Of a stretch of 64,000 bases of DNA, positions 1 to 8,792 are shown in pieces. Source of the DNA: Proteiniphilum sp. UBA5384 (GTDB taxonomy: Bacteria > Bacteroidota > Bacteroidia > Bacteroidales > Dysgonomonadaceae); NCBI RefSeq assembly GCF_002410825.1, contig NZ_DHOS01000052.1, positions 179,840-243,839 on the forward strand. The letters run 5' to 3'. The first letter of the stretch is position 1; each line of letters opens with the position of its first letter. The translations under genes and the position numbers were made by a program. The notes beneath the pieces are model-generated. The model was not told the DNA's origin and ran no database searches. It saw only the letters and a program-made list of their open reading frames with translations.

Positions 1-2
1 CC

Positions 3-15
3 GGGGGGGGGGGGG
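3..15. repeat. Homopolymer run of 13 G
   Basis: Thirteen consecutive G directly follow CC at the window edge. Long G runs are rare in this A+T-leaning genome. It could be a slippage-prone (phase-variable) tract upstream of a surface-protein gene, or an assembly or contig-end artefact. The sequence alone does not decide. Confidence 0.6.
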
Positions 16-131
16 CAAATCCTCTTGTAACCCACTAAATTTATCTCAATCCCTACTTAAAGCGTTTTTATCCCTTTTTATTTATTTTTTATTTTTCATG
101 TCGAAATCAATTTTCGGCATGGGATATTCTT

Positions 132-161
132 TTTTACCGGTCTCGGGTGAGTCCGGTAAAA
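132..161. repeat. 9-base inverted repeat in susC leader
   Basis: TTTTACCGG (132-140) is the exact reverse complement of CCGGTAAAA (153-161), with a 12-base loop. It could form an RNA hairpin in the 5' leader or be a regulator site. No T run follows closely, so it is not an obvious terminator. Confidence 0.35.
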
Positions 162-297
162 CTCTTTGTGCCCACCTTCACAATACAGTACTAGGTAATA
201 TGCGGTATCGCCGATTTGACGAACTGTGTATGTCTCCACCTTTTGTAATAAACCCGAATTTTATTTCGAATGATTCATTAATTAAAAAAAGTAGAGT

Positions 298-3200
298 ATG
301 AAAAGAAAACTAGCATTGTTTTTTACCCTGTTCTTTGTAGGAATAGGGATTTTAATGGCCCAGACGCAGGTACGGGGTACCGTGGTGGATGAAGCTGGAG
401 ATCCGGTGATTGGCGCTACTATCCAAATTAAGGGTACTACGCAGGGAACTGTAACAGATATGGACGGAAGTTTCAGCCTGTCTGCTCCAACCGGAGGAAC
501 ACTGGTTATTTCTTATGTTGGAATGCAAACATTGGAAGTGCCGGTACGTGCAAATATAAATGTGACGTTAGAGTCAGATGCAGAAGTATTGGACGAATTG
601 GTGGTGACGGCAATGGGGCTTACAAGACAGAAGAAATCTATTGGATATGCTTCGCAAGAGGTGAAAGCCGATGAATTGATCAAGGCACGCCAAACCGATT
701 TGAATAATGCATTGGTCGGAAAAGTCTCGGGACTTCGTTTTGTAGGTGGCTCAGGTTCTAAGTTTGATGCCGGGAAAATCTATCTGAGAGGAACAACCTC
801 CTTGACAAGTGCCACCGGTAATGAACCCATTTATGTGGTGGACGGGGTAATTACCAATCAGAATTCCATCAACATGGATGATGTGGAGAGTATCAATGTT
901 TTGAAGGGACCTGCTGCTACTTCTTTGTATGGGTCACGTGGAGGAAATGGTGCTATCATTATTACCACCAAAAGTATTGCTGAAGGCAGATCGGAAGTAA
1001 ATTTCAGTCATACATTGGCTTGGGAAAAAGCGTATTCCCATGTGGATGTACAGAAGGAGTACGGTGGAGGATATCTTGGCGCTAGTACAGAGCTGCCTAC
1101 ATTCAAATGGACTGCGACAATGCCAGAATATCTGAAACAATTTGACGGACGGAAAATTTACGACTATGCCGATGATTCGAGTTGGGGACCTAAATATACC
1201 GGTGAGCCTTATATGCCCTGGTATGCATGGGATCCGACAGACCCTCGTTTCGGACAACAGGCTCCATGGGATTATCAGATGGATATCAAGGATCTTTATC
1301 GTACAGGAGTGACCAATACAACTAATATTTCATTTGCCAAAGCAGGAAAAGATTATAATACCAGAATTTCATTTACCAATGTAGACAGGAATGGTGTGCT
1401 TTACAATAGTGATGCCGTAAGAAGGTTCCTGACTGTTAAATCCTCTTTTAATGTTACTGAAAGATTAAAAGTGAGTCTGGACTATAAGTATACATACCGT
1501 AAAAACCATAATGCGGCTGTGGAAGGTTATGGTGAATTTGGAAACTTCCTTTCCTCCTATTTGCAATGGGGAAATACCAACGTCAATTTAAAGGATTTGA
1601 AAAATAATTATACCCGTCCTGACGGGACTTTCAGAACATGGAACATTAAAAGCCCGACAAATCTGGCGCCTGCATTCCATGAGAATCCATATGCATTGAT
1701 GAATGAAGTAAACTGGACGAGCTTATATCAATGGAATGTTTTCAGTGGAAACGTAGAATATACTATTCTGAAAAATCTGAAAGCAGGAGTGAATGTGAAT
1801 GGTAACCTCCGCAATGTAGTGGAAGAGACTAAAATCCCAATGAATTTCAATGAAGTTTCTAAATATTCTCAAAATCAGAATTCATTGATAGATATGCAAA
1901 CCCAAGGTTATGTCAGTTTCAGCGATCGTTTTGTGGATGATCGTTTAAGTTTGGATGCTACGGCGTTTGTGGAAGAAAGAGATTATTCTTATAAAGAAAA
2001 TGATGCATTTACGCGCGACGGGCTTTTTCTGAATAAATTTTGGAATGTCTCGGCATCTACCGGTTTACCAGGAGGTTCCTCAAAAATTACCCACCATAAA
2101 ACTCAGAGTATTTTTGCCACGGCAACAGTAGGTCTTGACGATACCTATTATTTGGATGCCAATATGAGGAATGATTGGACTTCCACACTACATCCTGATC
2201 ACAATAGCTATCTTTATGGAGGATTGAGTGCTTCCGTGATAATGAGTAATCTGGTGAAAACTGATTGGCTGAACTTTTGGAAATTGAGGGCTTCGGCAGC
2301 TCAGGTGGGTTCCACCATGGATCCCTATTTGGTATATCCGGTGTATGTCACAAATGACGGGTTAAACACAAAAAAGTATGGTGGTCTAACCGTAATGCGT
2401 CAGAATACAAATCTCAGAGATCCCAATATCAAACCTACCATTTCTACTTCCTATGAGGTCGGTACAGAATTCCGGGTATTCGAAAATCGATTTTGGGGAG
2501 ATTTCAACTTTTATAATAGAGATTCCAAGAATCAGATCATCGATCAGAATGTGACCCCGGCCAGCGGCTATAGTACGATGAAGATCAATGCCGGTCTGAT
2601 CCGCAATAGAGGTATTGAACTTACATTGGGAGGTATGCCTGTAAAGACCAGGGATTTGCAATGGACTGTAAACTTCAATTATTCGAAAAATAATAATACT
2701 CTGGTAGAACTTATTGATAATGATAAGGACGATGATTCCTATCAGGTATGGTGGACTAAATTCTATTATCCGATTTCTATCAATGCACGTGAAGGGCAGC
2801 CAATCGGTCTTATACAGGGAAATGATTGGTTGCGTGATAAAAACGGTAATTTAATTTTAGAAAAATTGGATGCAGGTGATCCGGATGGAGATGTCTATCC
2901 TATTGTGGACAGTGAAAATCAAACCAAGGACTTGGGTGTTGCTCAACCCGATTTTACCGGAGGTTTTTCTACTTCACTCAATTATAAAGGATTTATGCTG
3001 TCCGCGGCACTCGATTTCTCCTTTGGTGGTGAAATTGTATCATGGACAAATCTCTGGGGAAATAGTTCCGGTATTTTGAAAAAAACGGCAGGTTTGAATG
3101 ATCGGGGAAAACCATTACGTGATCCGGTTTCTGAAGGTGGAGGTGTGCATTTGACAGGTGTTGATGCCGACGGTAAACCATTAGATGGGTATATTGATGC

Positions 3201-3501
3201 TCAGGTTTACTATCAGGATATTTATCCCCAGGTTTGGGCTCCTTCCGTGTATGATGCATCTTATGTGAAACTAAGAGAGATCTCGATAGGATACGAATTG
3301 CCAAAAACATTTCTGAATAAGACAAAACTTGGACTGAATGCCGCAAGTATTTCGTTTGTCGCCCAGAACCCATGGTTAATTTATTCGGGAACACCCAATA
3401 TTGACCCGTCAGAGACAAGTGGGGCTGACTATGACTATGTGGAAGGGGGCCAGTCAATCTCTACCCGCTCTTATGGTGTGACGATCAATCTTACTTTTTA
3501 A
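298..3501 (+). CDS. SusC/RagA-family TonB-dependent outer membrane transporter
   Basis: This is a 1067-residue outer-membrane beta-barrel that, with its SusD partner, should import an oligomeric nutrient using TonB energy. A signal peptide (about residues 1-21, ending LMA before QTQVRG) leads into a carboxypeptidase-regulatory-like domain (about 23-100), a plug domain, and the SusC signature NVLKGPAATSLYG near residue 199. The chain ends in a C-terminal Phe, as outer-membrane barrels do. The start is the ATG followed by a Lys-Arg-Lys signal peptide. The susD gene follows after 25 bases. No sigma/anti-sigma pair or glycoside hydrolase is adjacent, so the substrate cannot be named. The M13 peptidase downstream hints weakly at peptides. 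Confidence 0.93.
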   Translation: MKRKLALFFTLFFVGIGILMAQTQVRGTVVDEAGDPVIGATIQIKGTTQGTVTDMDGSFSLSAPTGGTLVISYVGMQTLEVPVRANINVTLESDAEVLDELVVTAMGLTRQKKSIGYASQEVKADELIKARQTDLNNALVGKVSGLRFVGGSGSKFDAGKIYLRGTTSLTSATGNEPIYVVDGVITNQNSINMDDVESINVLKGPAATSLYGSRGGNGAIIITTKSIAEGRSEVNFSHTLAWEKAYSHVDVQKEYGGGYLGASTELPTFKWTATMPEYLKQFDGRKIYDYADDSSWGPKYTGEPYMPWYAWDPTDPRFGQQAPWDYQMDIKDLYRTGVTNTTNISFAKAGKDYNTRISFTNVDRNGVLYNSDAVRRFLTVKSSFNVTERLKVSLDYKYTYRKNHNAAVEGYGEFGNFLSSYLQWGNTNVNLKDLKNNYTRPDGTFRTWNIKSPTNLAPAFHENPYALMNEVNWTSLYQWNVFSGNVEYTILKNLKAGVNVNGNLRNVVEETKIPMNFNEVSKYSQNQNSLIDMQTQGYVSFSDRFVDDRLSLDATAFVEERDYSYKENDAFTRDGLFLNKFWNVSASTGLPGGSSKITHHKTQSIFATATVGLDDTYYLDANMRNDWTSTLHPDHNSYLYGGLSASVIMSNLVKTDWLNFWKLRASAAQVGSTMDPYLVYPVYVTNDGLNTKKYGGLTVMRQNTNLRDPNIKPTISTSYEVGTEFRVFENRFWGDFNFYNRDSKNQIIDQNVTPASGYSTMKINAGLIRNRGIELTLGGMPVKTRDLQWTVNFNYSKNNNTLVELIDNDKDDDSYQVWWTKFYYPISINAREGQPIGLIQGNDWLRDKNGNLILEKLDAGDPDGDVYPIVDSENQTKDLGVAQPDFTGGFSTSLNYKGFMLSAALDFSFGGEIVSWTNLWGNSSGILKKTAGLNDRGKPLRDPVSEGGGVHLTGVDADGKPLDGYIDAQVYYQDIYPQVWAPSVYDASYVKLREISIGYELPKTFLNKTKLGLNAASISFVAQNPWLIYSGTPNIDPSETSGADYDYVEGGQSISTRSYGVTINLTF

Positions 3502-3526
3502 ATAACAGCATAAAAAATAAGACATT

Positions 3527-5086
3527 ATGAAAAATAAAATTTTATATATATTTTCCTTAATAGCAATATTGTCGTTAGGCAGTTGTGGGGATTTTGATGA
3601 TATCAATTTAGATCCCAACAACCCGTCGCAGGCAGACACCCGTTTTTTATTTGTGCGGGCAATGCAAGGCACGACTTTTAGTGTATTCAGTAGTGCCCCG
3701 GCACCCAGCGTCAGCCTTTATGATCCGTTTAGCCAACTCTATCCACAGTACTTTGCCGAAGCGCTTAATATTCAGTATTCACAGTTTCAGATTGTGGATT
3801 TCTCGTTAGGCGTTTATTACAACACTTTCCTTCGCAACTTAAAGCTCATCATAGCGATGAACCAAGATGAAGATCAGAAATCCACGGAATTTGTGGGGGC
3901 AATGGGGAGCAATGACAATCAAATTGCTGTAGCCAAAACGTTGGAGGCATTTTATTATATGCATATGACGGATGTGCTGGGGAGTATCTATTACTCGGAA
4001 GCATTATTGGGAGATGAGGGTAATTTTACTCCCAAATTTGATACTCAGGAGGCAATATATACTGCTTTGGAAGAAAAACTCAATGAAGCGTATGGTTTAT
4101 TCGACGAAAGTGACCGTTTGAATTCACAGTATGATATTCTTTATAATGGTAATATTTCAAAATGGAAAAAATTAAATGCTTCGTTGAGAATGCTTATGGC
4201 TATTAAATTGTCGGATGTCGCACCGGAAGTAGGAAAGGCTCGCTTTTCCAAGGCTTATCAGGAGGGAGGTCTACAAACCAATGAGGATAACTTGCGCTAT
4301 AAATATCTTAATGAAACGGCCAACATGAATCCGTTGCATGAAAATATGTCTATTTCAAAGAGGCAGGATTTTGCTCCTTCAAAGACGATTGTGGATGTCT
4401 TATTATCATACAAGGATCCTCGCGTATTAAGTTATGGAGTGCCGTCTCCCCAAAATAACTTTGACGCTGTACCCTTTGGAGTACCTCGGAATGAGATATC
4501 AAATTATACCGGCAAAATAGTAATGTTTAATCCCAAATTATATGCGATGAATGCCCCAATTACTATTATTTCTGCATCGAGGATGTTGCTTGTGGCGGCT
4601 GAGGCGGCAGTCAGGGGCTGGATCAGTGCGGATGCCGCAACGCTATATAAAGATGGAATAACGATGTCTTTTGAAGAAAAAGATTTTGAAAGCGATGTTG
4701 AGGGTTATAAGGCAAACGATCCGGATTTATGGGAAAGTTGGGAAACCGACTATGGTTTTATATTAACGGTAGATGATTATTTGGCACAACCGGAAGTTGC
4801 ATTGACCGGATCAAATGTCGAGAAGATTGAAAAAATTGCCATGCAGCGCTGGCTTAATGGATTTATGGAAGATGGACTTGAGGCTTGGTCTGACTGGAGA
4901 AGATTGAATGTACCCACATTGACTCCCGGACAGGCAGCACCAAGTACAATTACTCATGTTCCTTATAGAAGACAGTATTACCTGATCGATTATGAGACAA
5001 ATATGGATAATTACCGGCAAGCTATTTCAGCACAAGGAGCGGATAATTTTGACACCCGGCTTTGGTGGGATGTTGCTGACAATTAA
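3527..5086 (+). CDS. SusD/RagB-family nutrient-binding lipoprotein
   Basis: This 519-residue protein is the surface lipoprotein lid of the SusCD transporter encoded just upstream (25-base gap, same operon). The signal peptide ends in a lipobox, LGSC, with the lipidated Cys at residue 20, followed by the acidic stretch DFDD typical of lipoproteins exported to the cell surface in Bacteroidota. The helical body with TPR-like segments and the motif around WKKLNASLRMLMAIKLSD fit the SusD-like_2 branch. A strong terminator at 5230-5270 ends the operon. Ligand unknown. Confidence 0.9.
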   Translation: MKNKILYIFSLIAILSLGSCGDFDDINLDPNNPSQADTRFLFVRAMQGTTFSVFSSAPAPSVSLYDPFSQLYPQYFAEALNIQYSQFQIVDFSLGVYYNTFLRNLKLIIAMNQDEDQKSTEFVGAMGSNDNQIAVAKTLEAFYYMHMTDVLGSIYYSEALLGDEGNFTPKFDTQEAIYTALEEKLNEAYGLFDESDRLNSQYDILYNGNISKWKKLNASLRMLMAIKLSDVAPEVGKARFSKAYQEGGLQTNEDNLRYKYLNETANMNPLHENMSISKRQDFAPSKTIVDVLLSYKDPRVLSYGVPSPQNNFDAVPFGVPRNEISNYTGKIVMFNPKLYAMNAPITIISASRMLLVAAEAAVRGWISADAATLYKDGITMSFEEKDFESDVEGYKANDPDLWESWETDYGFILTVDDYLAQPEVALTGSNVEKIEKIAMQRWLNGFMEDGLEAWSDWRRLNVPTLTPGQAAPSTITHVPYRRQYYLIDYETNMDNYRQAISAQGADNFDTRLWWDVADN

Positions 5087-5229
5087 ATAGATATTAAGAT
5101 ATGATCTTTTAATAAGAATAATTACAAATATATTTTCAAGTGTATGGGTATTTGTTATTCTTATGAGCAAAACCTTTCAGTTCAATTTACATAAACTCTA
5201 CATTAAATTAAACACTAATGAAAGGATCG

Positions 5230-5270
5230 GACAGGGCCAGGAGTGATTCCCCGCCCTGTCTATTTTTTTA
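5230..5270 (+). terminator. Rho-independent terminator of susCD operon 1
   Basis: GACAGGGC (5230-5237) pairs perfectly with GCCCTGTC (5253-5260) and is followed by TATTTTTTTA. It lies 144 bases after the susD stop. The rest of the 5087-5394 gap contains no gene, only candidate promoter boxes near 5323-5338. Confidence 0.85.
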
Positions 5271-5322
5271 TTCTTTGTCGCTGGTTTGCAGATACATTTT
5301 ATTTTATATGCCAAGGATAGAA

Positions 5323-5338
5323 TATTTTTGTACTTTTG
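5323..5338 (+). promoter_or_regulatory. Two overlapping candidate -7 boxes for the M13 peptidase
   Basis: TATTTTTG (5323-5330) is directly followed by TACTTTTG (5331-5338). Both match the Bacteroidota TAnnTTTG box. No TTTG lies at the expected 19-20 bases upstream of either, so the -33 element is weak. They sit 57-72 bases before the ATG at 5395. Confidence 0.4.
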
Positions 5339-5394
5339 TATCTTGTTATATGTAAGAATATAAATCGAAAGATAAGGGTTTAAGATTTAATTTT

Positions 5395-7428
5395 ATGAGA
5401 TGGATTATATATCCCATTATTGTTTTAGCTGTTATGATCACCACAAGTTTCACACAGCAGAAAGCAGGGCAGCCCGGGGAGCGGCTCGATCTTTCTTACC
5501 TCGACACTACGGCAGCGCCGGGGGTGAGTTTTTACCAATATGCTACCGGAGGATGGCAAAAGGCCAATCCTATCCCTGACCAATATGCACGGTACGGGTC
5601 GTTCGATCAATTACGTGAAAATAATCAAACGCAGATTCAATCCCTGATAGAAGAGTTAGGAAAGCAGGAAAACCCTATGGGTTCAAATGCACAGAAGGTC
5701 GGCAACCTTTATAGTATGGGTATCGATAGTGTGAAGCTGAATGCCGATGGTGCCGGACCGATACGTGCGCAATTGGAGGAAATTGCGGCGATATCCGGCA
5801 AGAAAGATGTGATCCGACTGGCCGCCCGGATAAGTCGTTTTGCAGCGAATCCGTTTTTCGGATTTTATGTAGGTCCTGACGACATGAATAGTGCCATGAA
5901 TATTGCGCATCTTTACCAGTCGGGTATAAGCATGGGCGACAGGGATTATTACCTGTTACAAGATGAACATACGAAAATGGTGCGGGAGGAATATAAGAAG
6001 CTGATAAAAACACAGTTTATGAATGCCGGTTATGATGAACCCGATGCGGAAAAAGCGGTCGTGAATGTATTGAAAATAGAAACAACGTTGGCTGAAGCAC
6101 ATTTCACTAGGGAAATGCAGCGCCAACCGGAACTCAATTATCATAAATTGCCGGTAGCAGAGCTCGGAAAACAGATCGGCCCGTTTGAATGGACATATTA
6201 TTTAGAGGAAGTGGGTGCGGCAAGTATCGATAGCATCAATATTTCACAGATTGAGCCGGTGAAGGCTGCCATTGCCATCATCGGCAAGGAGCCGGAGGGG
6301 GTGCTGCGTGACTACCTGAGCTGGAAGGTGATTAATTCTGCGGCAGAATATCTCAGTGATGATTTTGTGAATGCCAATTTTGAATTCTATGGAAAAACGC
6401 TGAGTGGCAGTAAAGAACTTCGTCCGCGTTGGAGAAGGAGTATCGATGCTGTGAGTGGGGCGATGGGTGAAGCGGTAGGACAGCTTTATGTGCAGAAGTA
6501 TTTTCCACCCGAAGCCAAGGAGAGGATGCTTGAACTGGTGGGCAACCTGAAAACTTCTTTGGGTGAGCGGATTGCCGGGCTTGAATGGATGAGTGATGCC
6601 ACGAAATCCAAAGCACAGGAAAAACTGAGTACTTTTATTGTAAAGATAGGATACCCCGACAAGTGGAAAGATTACTCTTCGCTTGAGATCAAGGATGATT
6701 CTTACTGGCAGAATATGGTGCGTGCATCCGAATTTGCTTATGCGGAGATGATGGACGACTTGGGTAAGCCGGTCGACAAAACCAAATGGTTTATGTCGCC
6801 CCACACGGTCAATGCCTATTACAACCCCTCTTCCAATGAAATTTGTTTCCCTGCAGGGATTCTCCAGCCTCCCTTCTTCTATATGGATGGTGATGATGCG
6901 ACCAATTATGGAGGTATTGGCGTGGTGATCGGCCACGAGATGACCCATGGTTTCGATGACCAGGGACGTAAATACGACAAGGAGGGAAATCTGGCTGAAT
7001 GGTGGACTGCCGAAGATGCCCGACGGTTTGAAGAGAGAGCCAATGTATTGGTCGATTATTTCGACAATATCGTGGTGATCGATACCGTACATGCCAACGG
7101 CCGTTACACACTCGGAGAGAATATTGCCGACCATGGCGGTTTGCAGGTCTCTTATCATGCATTCCTGAAGACGCAGCAGGCAAAAGATGGTGAAGCGATG
7201 GACGGATTCACCCCGGCACAGCGTTTCTTCTTGAGCTATGCCGCTCTCTGGGCCGGGAATGTGAGGGATGCGGAAATCCTCCGGCTTACGAAAATAGATC
7301 CGCATTCTCTTGGTAAATGGCGTGTGGATGGAGCATTGCCCCATATCGGTGCATGGTATGACGCATTCGATATCCGGCCTTCCGACCCGATCTATCTGCC
7401 GGTTGAGAAGCGTGCATCTATTTGGTAA
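5395..7428 (+). CDS. M13-family zinc metallopeptidase (neprilysin/PepO-like), secreted
   Basis: This 677-residue protein is an endopeptidase that cleaves short to medium peptides, probably in the periplasm or at the cell surface, since it has an N-terminal signal segment (about residues 1-20). The N-terminal M13 domain is followed by the catalytic domain. The zinc motif HEMTH spans residues 514-518 and the third ligand is Glu575 in ENIADHGG. The family's NAYY substrate motif precedes NPSSNEICFPAG, and the chain ends in the usual -W. Length and motifs are complete. It lies between susCD pair 1 and ribE; riboflavin synthase follows after 49 bases, perhaps on the same transcript. Confidence 0.93.
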   Translation: MRWIIYPIIVLAVMITTSFTQQKAGQPGERLDLSYLDTTAAPGVSFYQYATGGWQKANPIPDQYARYGSFDQLRENNQTQIQSLIEELGKQENPMGSNAQKVGNLYSMGIDSVKLNADGAGPIRAQLEEIAAISGKKDVIRLAARISRFAANPFFGFYVGPDDMNSAMNIAHLYQSGISMGDRDYYLLQDEHTKMVREEYKKLIKTQFMNAGYDEPDAEKAVVNVLKIETTLAEAHFTREMQRQPELNYHKLPVAELGKQIGPFEWTYYLEEVGAASIDSINISQIEPVKAAIAIIGKEPEGVLRDYLSWKVINSAAEYLSDDFVNANFEFYGKTLSGSKELRPRWRRSIDAVSGAMGEAVGQLYVQKYFPPEAKERMLELVGNLKTSLGERIAGLEWMSDATKSKAQEKLSTFIVKIGYPDKWKDYSSLEIKDDSYWQNMVRASEFAYAEMMDDLGKPVDKTKWFMSPHTVNAYYNPSSNEICFPAGILQPPFFYMDGDDATNYGGIGVVIGHEMTHGFDDQGRKYDKEGNLAEWWTAEDARRFEERANVLVDYFDNIVVIDTVHANGRYTLGENIADHGGLQVSYHAFLKTQQAKDGEAMDGFTPAQRFFLSYAALWAGNVRDAEILRLTKIDPHSLGKWRVDGALPHIGAWYDAFDIRPSDPIYLPVEKRASIW

Positions 7429-7477
7429 TTACCAATTCATTGGAATCAGTAAATAATCACATCAATAAATCATAAAA

Positions 7478-8086
7478 ATGTTTTCAGGAATTATAGAGGA
7501 GGCCGCAACGGTAATGGCGCTCAATTGGGATAAGGGAAACCTCCATATCACGCTGGAGTGTTCTTTTACCGGAGAATTAAAGATCGATCAAAGTGTGTCG
7601 CACAACGGAGTGTGTCTTACTGTAGTCTCTATCGAAGGAAATACCTATACGGTAACGGCCATCCAGGAAACCCTCAACCGGTCAAACCTTGGTCTGCTGG
7701 AGATAGGCAGTAAGGTGAATATCGAACGCAGCATGTTGATGAACGGTCGTCTCGACGGACATATTGTGCAAGGACACGTAGACCAGACTGCTGTCTGCAT
7801 GAATGTGAAAGAAGCCGATGGCAGTTGGTATTACACATTTGAGTATGCATTCGATAAGGAGAAGGCTAAGAAAGGATATATGACAGTGGATAAAGGTTCT
7901 GTTACTGTGAATGGTGTAAGTCTGACCGTGGTGGAACCCACAGACCATAGTTTTAAAGTGGCTATCATTCCCTATACCTATGCGCATACTAATTTCCATC
8001 AGATAGAAAAAGGAATGGTAGTGAATCTGGAATTTGATATTATCGGCAAATATATCAGCCGTATAGCTACCTTAAACGCTTTATAA
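7478..8086 (+). CDS. ribE: Riboflavin synthase, alpha subunit
   Basis: This 202-residue enzyme dismutates two 6,7-dimethyl-8-ribityllumazine molecules into riboflavin and a pyrimidinedione, in the cytoplasm. Two tandem lumazine-binding domains are visible. The first starts MFSGIIEE and contains SHNGVCLTVV. The second begins near GRLDGHIVQGHVD and repeats the pattern as VNGVSLTVV. Size is normal for the family. The next gene starts immediately after its stop codon, and that gene is a flavin-dependent nitroreductase, a sensible neighbour for a flavin biosynthesis gene. Confidence 0.95.
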   Translation: MFSGIIEEAATVMALNWDKGNLHITLECSFTGELKIDQSVSHNGVCLTVVSIEGNTYTVTAIQETLNRSNLGLLEIGSKVNIERSMLMNGRLDGHIVQGHVDQTAVCMNVKEADGSWYYTFEYAFDKEKAKKGYMTVDKGSVTVNGVSLTVVEPTDHSFKVAIIPYTYAHTNFHQIEKGMVVNLEFDIIGKYISRIATLNAL

Positions 8087-8665
8087 ATGCCCCCTATGGA
8101 TTTCCTGGAGTTTGTCTCTACCCGTCAAAGCGACCGCGCTTTTGACCCGGAACGTCCGGTGGAGAAAGAAAAAATAGAACGTATTGTGGAAGCGGCACGA
8201 TTGGCTCCTTCGGCTTGCAATGCGCAGCCTTGGCATCTTATCGTGGTGGATGATCCCGGGTTGAAAAACAAGGTTGCCGATGCTACTTCTGCCCGTGCAT
8301 TGGGGATGAATCACTTCACCAAACAAGCACCGGTACATATTGTATTGGTGGAAGAGAAAGTAAACCTCACTTCCGGGGTGGGAGGATGGGTAAAGCAGAA
8401 AGACTATGCCCAGATGGATCTTGGGGTAATTGCTGCGCATATTGCATTGGCGACCCATGCCGAGGGATTGGGTTCTTGTATCCTCGGCTGGTTCAATGAA
8501 CCCAGGATGCGGGAGGTCTTGTCGATCCCTGACTCAAAAAGAGTCTGGCTTGATATTGCGATCGGTTATAGTATACAGCCGTTAAGGATGAAGAAGCGTA
8601 AACCCTTGGAAGAGATTGTCTCCTATAATTGCTATAAGAGTGGCGGAAGGAATAATAAACATTAA
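8087..8665 (+). CDS. Nitroreductase-family FMN-dependent oxidoreductase
   Basis: This 192-residue protein belongs to the nitroreductase fold, FMN-dependent enzymes using NAD(P)H on varied substrates. The N-terminal FMN-phosphate region reads STRQSDRAFDPERPV, followed by APSACNAQPWHLIVVDD. Later come GVIAAHIALATHAEGLGSCILGWF and a GYS segment, all typical. The ATG abuts the TAA of ribE, so translation is probably coupled; an alternative start lies at 8096. A run of cysteines or a ferredoxin domain is absent. Physiological substrate unknown. Confidence 0.88.
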   Translation: MPPMDFLEFVSTRQSDRAFDPERPVEKEKIERIVEAARLAPSACNAQPWHLIVVDDPGLKNKVADATSARALGMNHFTKQAPVHIVLVEEKVNLTSGVGGWVKQKDYAQMDLGVIAAHIALATHAEGLGSCILGWFNEPRMREVLSIPDSKRVWLDIAIGYSIQPLRMKKRKPLEEIVSYNCYKSGGRNNKH

Positions 8666-8700
8666 ACTTTAATCTTTTTAACACGATGTTCTTTACTATT

Positions 8701-8732
8701 TTTGGACACATCGCAAAATTATGTCATCTTTG
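8701..8732 (+). promoter_or_regulatory. Bacteroidota-type promoter for the outer-membrane protein gene
   Basis: TTTG (8701-8704) and CATCTTTG (8725-8732) are separated by 20 bases, close to the TTTG-N19-20-TAnnTTTG consensus with one mismatch in the -7 box. Transcription would begin near 8738, which rules out the longer reading-frame start at 8721 and supports the ATG at 8793 or 8751. Confidence 0.65.
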
Positions 8733-8792
8733 TACACGCTAAAAATAATAATGAAACAAAGCGGCCAAGAGCTGGTTATATACCCGAAACAG

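Larger units (their letters stand above)
1..297. other. Leader region upstream of first susC
   Basis: No gene is supported here. A small open frame from 98 to 301 has no recognisable content and overlaps the start of the susC gene, so it is not called. The stretch holds a run of 13 G at its left edge and a perfect 9-base inverted repeat (132-140 with 153-161). No full TAnnTTTG promoter box was found, so the promoter may lie further left, outside the window. Confidence 0.5.

Noticed and set aside
98..301. Open frame of 67 codons before the first susC
   Set aside because: No recognisable domain or signal, it overlaps the susC start, and it lies in the leader region.
6244..7344. Long antisense open frame (366 codons) across the M13 peptidase gene
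   Set aside because: It is the complement of a clearly coding, motif-bearing gene; the protein has no recognisable motif.
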